Source of the DNA: Podospora bellae-mahoneyi
Taxonomy: Eukaryota; Ascomycota; Sordariomycetes; Sordariales; Podosporaceae
Direction of reading: 5' to 3'
DNA length: 64,000 nucleotides
Assembly (NCBI RefSeq): GCF_035222275.1
Contig: NC_085886.1
Coordinates: forward strand, 930,001-994,000
The stretch's first letter is position 1. Each line of letters begins with the position of its first letter. Of the stretch, positions 56,640-64,000 are shown piece after piece. The position numbers and the translations under genes are program-made. Under the pieces are notes generated by a model. That model saw only the letters and a program-made list of their open reading frames with translations. It made no database searches and was not told the origin of the DNA.

Positions 56640-57906
56640 AAACAATGAATAATCATGGCATATATGCGCGCTTTGGACTTAAGGTGTATTAGCGGCAGGG
56701 CAAGTAACACATGCAGCTCTGCTCTAGTGTGAAGTATTAGAAATACTTATCATGTCCGCTTATATCTTTGAGGAACTGTTGTTGACTACCTTTTATCTAC
56801 TTTGAAAGGCATTCTCACCAAGGTATCCTTCACTGCCATCCGTCTGTGTGTTTATCTTACTTTTTCTTTTCTTCTGGTGATTTCAACAGTACCTGCCTCT
56901 TTGCCAAGCGTCGAGGTTTCTGTAGGCAGGTATTCTACCTAACTTGACCTCGCTACCCCCTTCTGCTGTGACCTGTGGGAATGTCTACTCAGGTGCAGTG
57001 CAAGTAAACAAGCATAAAGCACCCGGACAAACCCACTAAATTTGCTGACAGTCCATGTCTCACCTCCTCTGGTCCCCCCCCGGGTTCCGTAATTTTCCAG
57101 ATGTTTCTCATGTGTCAAATGTCTCCGATTTTCTTTATTCTCCGGTCCGGTGTCTGTGTGTTTGTTCTGTTGTGTCCGGGTCCGAGACCCTTTATGCATC
57201 ATGCCGAATTCCAGAGGTACCCAACATAGAATTTTGGGAGCACATTCACAGGACACAACAGTCAACTGTGCTTATACCACCTAGCAATTGACGGGAGGTA
57301 GTTTGATTGCGTTGGTACTGTTGTGACATATACTAAGGGACGATCCCCTCGTAAATATATCCGGTTGAGAGGGAAACATTTGTCTGACTTTGTTTTGTTT
57401 CGTCTAACAACCGAGAGTCAATGACGTACAATAATCAGCTGTCTGCGGCCGCCCCAAGGGTTCTGAGATGCCCTGCATCATCCCTCATTTGGACTTCACA
57501 TTTTATCTGATTCAAGCCGACGAAGCCGTGTGATTCAAAGTGAAATCTGTATTTGGTATAAAAGACTAAAAACCATGGCACAGTTGTAACAAAAAAACAA
57601 CAAAAAAAGTAATCCTAGTACTAGGATCCAGATTCATACAAAGAACCTTAAACCAAGTAAACCAGATATCACTGAACACAAAAAGAAATACCCGTCGATT
57701 AATTGCTCATGCTAGCAAACCCCTCATTCCCAGATCCCTCCAAATTTCCAAAGCGATCTTGTTGCTGTGTTCTGTCCAGCACCTGTCCATTATTGAAAAC
57801 CTGCCAGCATTGAACCCCCCTTCCCTCCCCACCGCCCAAACCCCAAAAGCATTAATGTTGTTACAGAAGGCTCCATCCATGTACACCGTAAATCGCTTTG
57901 ACTGAT
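56640..57906. other. Intergenic region
   Basis: No gene recognised. The right end is the 3' UTR side of the small secreted protein gene. Confidence 0.45.
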
Positions 57907-58419
57907 TTAAAAGTTGGCCAAGAGGGCGGCACCACCAAAGAGGGCACCCATGGCGACGGCGGCCGTCTGTTGAGGGCCGGCGTTGGTGACAGAGCTGGAG
58001 GCAGACCCGGCAGCCTCGGTGGCGGAGCTGACACGGGAAGCGACGGTGGAGGTGTAGCCGGCCAGCTCCGAGGTGAGGGAATCTCTGTCGGCGCCGGTGG
58101 CAGTGGCGATGGCAGAGCTGAAGCTGGAGAGCACAGAGTCGGCGCTGGTGCTGATGGAGTTGAGCTCTGACTCGGCAGAGGTGCTCACCGACTCAAGGGC
58201 AGAGCTGACGACGGAGGAGACAGAGGCCGCGCTGGAAGCAATGGACGAGATAGCGGCGGTGTCTGTGGGGTCGATGCTGGTGGTGTCGACAACGGTGGTG
58301 GTGTCTTGGGCCTAATGCCAGGTGTGTTAGCACTGCGTACATGATGCATAGGAGAAGCGTGGTCAGGCACATACAGCAACAAGGGCAGCAAAGCCGGCGA
58401 GGATAGGAGCGAAACGCAT
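57907..58419 (-). CDS. Small Ser-rich secreted protein with GPI-type tail
   Basis: Exons 58419..58375 and 58311..57907 (149 aa). The 63 bp intron has a GTATGT donor, TGCTAAC branch and ATTAG acceptor and lies just after the signal-peptide core. The product begins MRFAPILAGFAALVA, continues AQDTTTVVDTTS, then alternating Ser/Ala/Val stretches (AISSIASSAASVSSVVSSALESVSTSAESELNS is one low-complexity block) with one charged segment (GADRDSLTSELAGY). The end, TAAVAMGALFGGAALLANF, is hydrophobic and resembles a GPI-attachment signal. It is probably an abundant wall or surface protein. No catalytic domain is visible. Its signal-peptide start resembles that of the GPI protein at 15999, but the bodies are unrelated. 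Confidence 0.82.
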
Positions 58420-59613
58420 GTTGGCGGTTGTGAAGGGTTGGTGATCAAAGTGTTGGTTAGGCTTTTTGCGAGGTAAAGCGACAAAAGACAGCAACTCGAC
58501 AGAACGAGGGATAGCAGGGTGAGGCAGACGGGTGAATTGTGGGATGGAAAGTCCTAGTGAGGTCAGATGCTCAGAGGACCTACTTATATGTGTCTCTCGC
58601 ATGACCCGAGACGTACGCGGCGTACCGTACATGCATCTCGATCGGCCGCCAGCCAGCTGCAGGTCCCTTTGTCATAGAGTTTGGGTTTGACCGAGCCTTT
58701 ACCGATCAACCTTGGGATGGAATGCGTGTGGGCTCGGTAACCCAGCAACCCGCCGCTACGTCTGTGGTGCGGCGATCCAGACCAGACACTGTCTTGGCCA
58801 TTGGCACATGCAGGGGCCATCACTGTGCGCAATGGGGCGCTAGGGATACGCAAGCCCCGTGGCCGGACGGGCGTCCACCAGGTCCGTCGTGGGTAGCCCG
58901 TTGTACCGAATATCCACCGTTGCTCTGCCGTGCGACCAAGGCGATGGGCCGGGATAGCTTGGACTGCCCTTGAGTAATGTCATCATTGCGGGGAGCTTTC
59001 GGTTTCAAGGTCCGTCACCGGCCGTCTTTTCTTGTCCTGTCGTGGCTACGGGATGTGTGTCTCCCTGTCGGAGAATCCGCATCATGGCGCTGTACGCAAT
59101 CCTAGCTTGGAAATGCGGGTGATGCTGAGATGGAAGATTCTCCTGAAATCTTGGTTCGGTAGTGCAGAGGTGCGGGTGATGTTCCCAGATTTCCCTGCTC
59201 TGTCGTCGTCGGCTCCGTCTTTGCTCCACCCATCTCCAGCAGCCTCAGCCGTGCCGCCCGGGAGGCAGGGGTCCCAACTTTATTTTGACCCCTCATCCAT
59301 CTCCACACCAGCTCGTCAACGTTTCCACCTTTGCCGTCAATTCCGTTCACTTCATCCATGATGTCACCGCGATGGTATCAAAGTTGGGGAGATATTAGTT
59401 CATATTTTTCTTCTTGAAAATCCGATCTGCTCTGCAGCCATCCAGCTCGCGTATGGCAACGCCTCAACAAAGTGGAAACGCAGGCAAGGGGTCATCGCAC
59501 AGTCCATTGTGAGCCAATGAGTTGGAAATTCCGGCTAGCTGCTGGCTGTGTAAGTGTAGTGTAGCATAGACGCATGGCGGTGTTGCCTGTGCGGTCTGAG
59601 CTATCCATCAAGC
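58420..59613. other. Upstream region of the small secreted protein gene / 3' side of SIN1
   Basis: About 1.2 kb without a credible gene. It should include the promoter of the Ser-rich protein and the 3' UTR of SIN1. Confidence 0.45.
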
Positions 59614-62161
59614 TCAGACTTCTCGGTATGGCGAAATGCCCTTCTTGAGTTCTTGAACAATCTCTGCCGCAGATTCCGGGCTGCTGGTCACAAAGTCGTA
59701 CCTCTTGCTCTCGGTAGACTTGTACACCACGAGCTAGCGGTCAAAAGGGTTAGTTGGTGGCTCGCCAAACACAGGAGCTCCACACCTGGCCTCGTCACAT
59801 ACCTTGAAATTGGTCGGGTGCTTGCGTGAAACCTTGCAGCCCACCACATTGCTGAAGTGGATGGATGTCATCTTGGAATCGAGATCCCCACTCTTGGTGC
59901 CAGAGGCTGGCATGATGTGGACATGCTCACTGTCAATGGCAAACAGCTTCTCTGACAGCAACCGCATCGGCTGCTTCCGCCAAACTGTGTACTTTCTGAC
60001 CTGGGTGCTGAGTCCAAGCTCATCCTGCTTCAGTACCTCCTTTGCCAATGGATGGGTACCCAAAAGCTTGGGTTTCTTCGCCTTGGTCCAGCTGGAGTTA
60101 TCAGAAAACAGAACCGGCCTAGGCGACGAGCTGCTTGGCGAACCCGTCATGGTGAGTGGCCCGTCTGTGGCAAAGCGCCGACGGTACAGATCTAATTCTG
60201 TGATATTGCCCAACGAAGCGACCGTTCGGTCAAGCATCACCACGGTGCCGGTATTCGGAACCTTCAACACATGATTGGCCTTGTCTAGCTGGCGTTTTCT
60301 ACACGCCGTGTCCAGAACTTCGGCTAACCACGTTTCGGTGCTGACGTCGAGTGTGAGCATCTGCCCTGGTGCAGCATCTGACGAGTGAATGTGAATGCGA
60401 AGGAGCCTCTTCTCACCGCGGGACGCAGGTGCGGTAGGCTGGGTAGATTGAGGCACATCGGCGAACATGGTGCCTGCCTTGTATCCAGTGTTGAGGACGG
60501 GGTTCTCTCTAGGCGGCGCGGGAGCACCCAAGACGGCCTCGGGTCGGGGCGTGCCCTTGGGAGTAAGGTCCTTGTCCTCCTCTTCGCCGCCGGCTTCTTG
60601 CTCGAACTGCGGTGTCACCCGCTGGTTTTCTTCAAATTCATCCTGTGAAGCTTGCGACAAAGCAAAAATGTCGTAGACTTTGGAAGCTGAACGTGCTCTT
60701 CCGGCCCTGTTGTTTGCTGTTGTGAATGAGATGAGCTGCTTTTTGCGCTCCAAGGGTGGGAAGTCATCATCGACTTCGCCATCTTCCTCAACCATTCGTA
60801 AAGTCCACCAGTTCACATTGAGCTTGTCGCTGGGAAGTGGTGGCTCCAGCTTTTCTTCGTTATATCGCCACAAGCTCAAACCAATTAGGTCGGCAACCGT
60901 TACGACTCGGTCGCCGCCTTCTCCCTCATGAACCGTCCGCCGAATAAGAACCTCGAATGGTTTTGAGGGCTGCTTCGAAAATGGGGCATAAATGCGCAGC
61001 ATGATGGGATTCGGGTCTCCCTGACCAGAAAGCGAGGCAAATCCATCGAACGGGAGGGTTGGCTTTGTCTTCTTGGCTTTCAGAGCTGCGGATAACAAAC
61101 TCTTCGGCTGGATCATGCTGATGGGCCGAATTGTGCTCAACGGACGGGGTGGTGGTAGATCGCCCACCGGTAAGTGTAGAGGCAAGGGCATTGCCGACTT
61201 CCGTATCGTCATCCTTCGCGTGAACTCCCTGGGTGGTGTGCCCACAACCTGTTCCCGAAGCGAAGCGTTCATAGGGTTCTTCACAGCCTCTAAAATGGAT
61301 GCTGAGTCGATGCTCTCAATGAAAGCCGAAGACATATCCGAGGCATCAGAATCGGACTCCGCCTCTTCCTCGAGAAGTTCACTTCCCTGTCTCTTGATGC
61401 CCTCGGTGGGCTCGGTTAGCTTGACCGACAGCTTGGCGGCTCTAGCTGCCGCTTGTCGGGCGGCTTCCCTGTGCCTGTGATAACCTGATGACTCAAATTC
61501 ATTCTCCGAAGAGACCTCACTACTCGTCACCGTGTCGCGTCTAGCCCGTTCTTTGACAGTTTCGAGAGCGGACTGCGAGCCTCTCCTTGGGACAGGGCGA
61601 GCAGGTGAAACGGTGGTCATCTGCCGTAGGTTGGATGATTGCAGAGGAGAGGAACCTGATCGGTTGCGCACAGGCATCTTCGCAAATTTTATCTGCTGAG
61701 CAGCACGTTGATCAGGCTCATCGTCGCTTTCATCGCTAAGATCGCTGCTGTCATCTTCCTCCATTTGCTCACGCCGGCGCCGCCGTTTCGTCGCTAGACT
61801 TGGCCCAAGTGTCTCCGGAACACCACCTGGAAACAAGCCATTTTCTTCGCCCTCATCTTCCAGCGTTAGTCCAGCCGCCTTGGGAGCCTGGAAATACTCG
61901 GAAGCAATGGCCGTTGGAATCGGAGGCGAATGAGTCCTCTTGATGAGAGCGGGATTTGGGCGCCATCCTGCCGATTTGAAAGGTGCTGAATTGAGGAAGT
62001 TCTCGTTCAAAGTGAAAAGACGCTCGCCAACTCCATCAGCGATATCGTTCAAGTAGCTGGTTCGGAGTTGGTACAAGACCAAACTGAGAGTATGTCAGCT
62101 TAATTTGCAGGTAGAAACCTTTTGTATGAGGTACACACTCTTCGACTTGAATGACAGACAT
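59614..62161 (-). CDS. AVO1: TORC2 subunit SIN1/AVO1
   Basis: Exons 62161..62139, 62083..59803 and 59733..59614 (807 aa). The first exon has only 23 nt; splicing (GTGTGT donor, CTGAC branch, CTCAG acceptor) gives MSVIQVEDLVLYQLRTSYLNDIADGVGERL, the family N-terminus. The last intron (69 bp, GTATGT/GCTAG) lies inside the PH domain and splicing gives TNFK-LVVYKSTESKRYDFV. Domains: disordered acidic/Ser-rich N-terminal half, CRIM domain about 350-465 (IMLRIYAPFS, TVADLIGLSLWRY, LNVNWWTLRMVEEDGEVDDDFPPL), Raf-like ubiquitin fold about 565-643, and PH domain about 695-805. SIN1 holds TORC2 together and recruits AGC kinases for phosphorylation at the plasma membrane. The gene is intact. The PRCC-domain gene lies divergently 0.8 kb away. 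Confidence 0.92.
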
Positions 62162-62954
62162 GTTGGTTGTGAGAAGGTCGTGGCAGGAGAGGCAGTGTTG
62201 GGTTTCACTCTCCAGGCGTGACTTTGATGATTTCAGGTCGGCAGCGAAGATTGATATACGCCCAGGTAGCAAGATAGATTAAAACATGAAGATATCCAGT
62301 GTGGTGGGTGAGGGGAGCAATGCAGGAAGCTGGCCGATTGGTGAAAGACGGTGAAACAAGCAGGTGATTAGGAGGTTCGCCCCGCCAAAGGTAGTGAATA
62401 GAGAACCCGTCAAGTTCAGATGAACACCCAAAATGAAAACGTATTCTCTAATCGCCGAGTATACTGCCAGAGCAACCGGTGACGATAAGAAGTCGAAGTG
62501 AGAAGTGACTGAGCAGTTGTCAGTTGGATGATGCTTGGTGAGGTGTATGGCCCGCTCACCCCCCAGGGTCCCAGATGCTTGGCGCATTTGTCACGGCGAC
62601 AGAGAGCCCCACCGAAGCCGAACAGGGATAATTGTGGTTTCTCAGTGATAGCAGACCGAGGTGCTGGAGGGCTTGCTCTATAACAAGTTTATATAAGGTA
62701 GCTTTGCAAGAGTTTAATTACATACAATCATTTCGGCAGGAGATAAACCGCTGAGGAGGATACTTTGATTGATTGTCAGTCAAGAAAAACAACCGAGTCG
62801 TCGTTGCGCCGCAGGTGGAGCTTGACCAAGGCTTATCGATAAGGTAGCCGCGCCTCTGACGGTCGCAGAAGCAATCAACTGTTTGCCTCCTACAAACCCA
62901 AACCCCAAATTTCAATCATCGTCATTGGCGCGCAAACGACATCATTTGATCAAT
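62162..62954. promoter_or_regulatory. Divergent promoter region, SIN1 and PRCC genes
   Basis: About 0.8 kb between divergent start codons. A TATATAA-like sequence near 62690 is visible. No other feature assigned. Confidence 0.45.
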
Positions 62955-64000
62955 ATGGGCTTGGTGGACTACTCAGACTCGGATTCCGATGCCGAACTTT
63001 CACAACCACAGGCACAGAAACCAGCGTCTGTCCCGGCAGCCAGCGCCGCAAACAATAAGAAGCCATTTCAGAAGCTTGTCGGAGGCTCAGGCAAGATCGT
63101 TGTCAACTTACCGACCACGAGCGCGGCAGGCAAGACTGCCGACGATGACGGGCCACCCGCGAAACGCGCCAAAACGACGACCGGCGGAAGTCGATTCGGC
63201 AATTTTGGCTCTTTCTTACCACCACCGAAGAAAACAACTGCCATCGCTGCATCATCCGATTCCTCTGCGAGGCAGCCAGGCTCAGCGCCAGCACCAAGGG
63301 TGAACTTGAGGACAGGCACGGAACCAGCTTTTGTAAGAGAAGGAGACGACGGCTATGGCGATAGCTCATCGACATCAGGAGGCGGTGGCCTCAACCTCCC
63401 AGCTCCCAAAAAGAGCTCTGGCCCATCAATACCCGAGGGTCAAAAACCAGAATCGGAGGTCAAGCTGGTGGGGAAGCCGCTCATGTTCAAGCCGCTTTCA
63501 GTTGCGAGGAAGAAGACTGGACTGAACGCCAAAAAGAAGACGACAGCAACAGCGACAGTAGCGAAGACTGAGGTTCCAGCGCGGGTGTCGACACCGACAG
63601 AAGCAGTGATCACAGACCCGCCAGGACCCCCGAGTCCGCAAAAGAAACATGTCTCCCTGTTCTCTGTCGACGACGACGAAGATGCTCCTCCACCTGTCCC
63701 CACGGCCACAACATCCACGGGCGCCTACGAGCCTTTATTCACAGTCCCAGAACCCTCTCCTACCTTGCAACACGCACATGATGTCACAGCGCCTTACCCT
63801 GTAGAAACAACCCAACCTTCAAACCCGGTACCGGACGCGTTTGCCGGCCTTTCCAAGGCGGCCCGCCGTGAGCTTTTTGGTCGCTCGGACCAAGTACCGT
63901 CCAACATGATAAACTTCAACATGGAAGCCGAATACAACTCCAACGAAGCCCTCAGACAGTCGGGTGAGCAGCAGGTTTACAATCCGATCAGATCGATTGC
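62955..64000 (+). CDS. PRCC-domain protein, 5' part (runs off right edge)
   Basis: The frame is open from ATG at 62955 through the window end (348 codons, no stop). The start MGLVDYSDSDSDAE matches the PRCC family N-terminus. Other features: GKIVVNLP, PPAKRAKT, SRFGNFGSFLPPPKK (the family's short Pro-Lys motif), LVGKPLMFKPLSVARKK, VSLFSVDDDED, and the start of the C-terminal PRCC block (FAGLSKAARRELFGR and VPSNMINFNMEAEYNSNEALRQS). PRCC proteins are nuclear and associate with spliceosomal components and MAD2B in animals; the fungal function is not established. The remaining part of the conserved C-terminus is outside the window. Confidence 0.85.
   Translation, partial: MGLVDYSDSDSDAELSQPQAQKPASVPAASAANNKKPFQKLVGGSGKIVVNLPTTSAAGKTADDDGPPAKRAKTTTGGSRFGNFGSFLPPPKKTTAIAASSDSSARQPGSAPAPRVNLRTGTEPAFVREGDDGYGDSSSTSGGGGLNLPAPKKSSGPSIPEGQKPESEVKLVGKPLMFKPLSVARKKTGLNAKKKTTATATVAKTEVPARVSTPTEAVITDPPGPPSPQKKHVSLFSVDDDEDAPPPVPTATTSTGAYEPLFTVPEPSPTLQHAHDVTAPYPVETTQPSNPVPDAFAGLSKAARRELFGRSDQVPSNMINFNMEAEYNSNEALRQSGEQQVYNPIRSI

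Noticed and set aside
1-64000. CRISPR array, bacterial operon, transposase or reverse transcriptase
   Set aside because: No regularly spaced direct repeats with spacers, no prokaryotic gene layout and no mobile-element protein motifs were seen; the window is fungal nuclear DNA.

Overview
The window is nuclear DNA of a filamentous ascomycete, most likely Sordariomycetes (Sordariales-like). Supporting signs are short 48-90 bp introns with GTRNGT donors and CTAAC/CTGAC branch sites, GC-rich third codon positions in genes, a dispersed single 5S rRNA gene resembling the Neurospora type, and fungal families such as GH30_7, CBM18 chitin deacetylase, DUF5672, GPI wall proteins and SIN1/AVO1. The species cannot be named from sequence alone. 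Coding density is low, and several long stretches hold no recognisable gene.

Layout, left to right. 0-10.6 kb: 5' part of a thiamine-phosphate synthase gene (minus); a secreted GH30 xylan-active hydrolase with a GC-AG intron; a head-to-head pair of DUF5672 paralogs sharing a 1 kb promoter region; and a seven-exon chitin deacetylase with three chitin-binding modules. 10.6-16 kb: a repeat-rich gene-poor stretch with four diverged, regularly spaced tRNA-like elements on the minus strand. 16-24 kb: a GPI-type wall protein, a 4.5 kb gap, and a C2H2 regulator. 24.5-36.6 kb is the densest part: PGAP4-like membrane glycosyltransferase (apparent frameshift just after the start), a tRNA-like element with two inserted hairpins, an LMBR1-family membrane protein, aldehyde dehydrogenase with a possible mitochondrial start, SEC12, and an unrecognised two-exon gene. 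36.6-54.9 kb is sparse: a gluconolactonase/SMP-30 gene with a 634 bp intron, a 7.2 kb gap, and a bZIP regulator. 54.9-64 kb: NFKBIL1-like protein, a diverged 5S rRNA gene, a small Ser-rich secreted protein, the TORC2 subunit SIN1/AVO1, and the 5' part of a PRCC-domain gene running off the right edge.

The genes do not form one pathway. The left third is enriched for secreted or wall-acting products (xylan hydrolase, chitin deacetylase, GPI protein); the middle and right hold housekeeping functions (ER export, GPI glycan processing, TORC2 signalling, RNA processing). I see no secondary-metabolite cluster, transposase, reverse transcriptase or CRISPR array. The observations most worth a second look are the tRNA-like elements at 11.7-14.1 kb, whose T-arm stems differ between copies but stay paired, and the tRNA-like locus at 26.16 kb.
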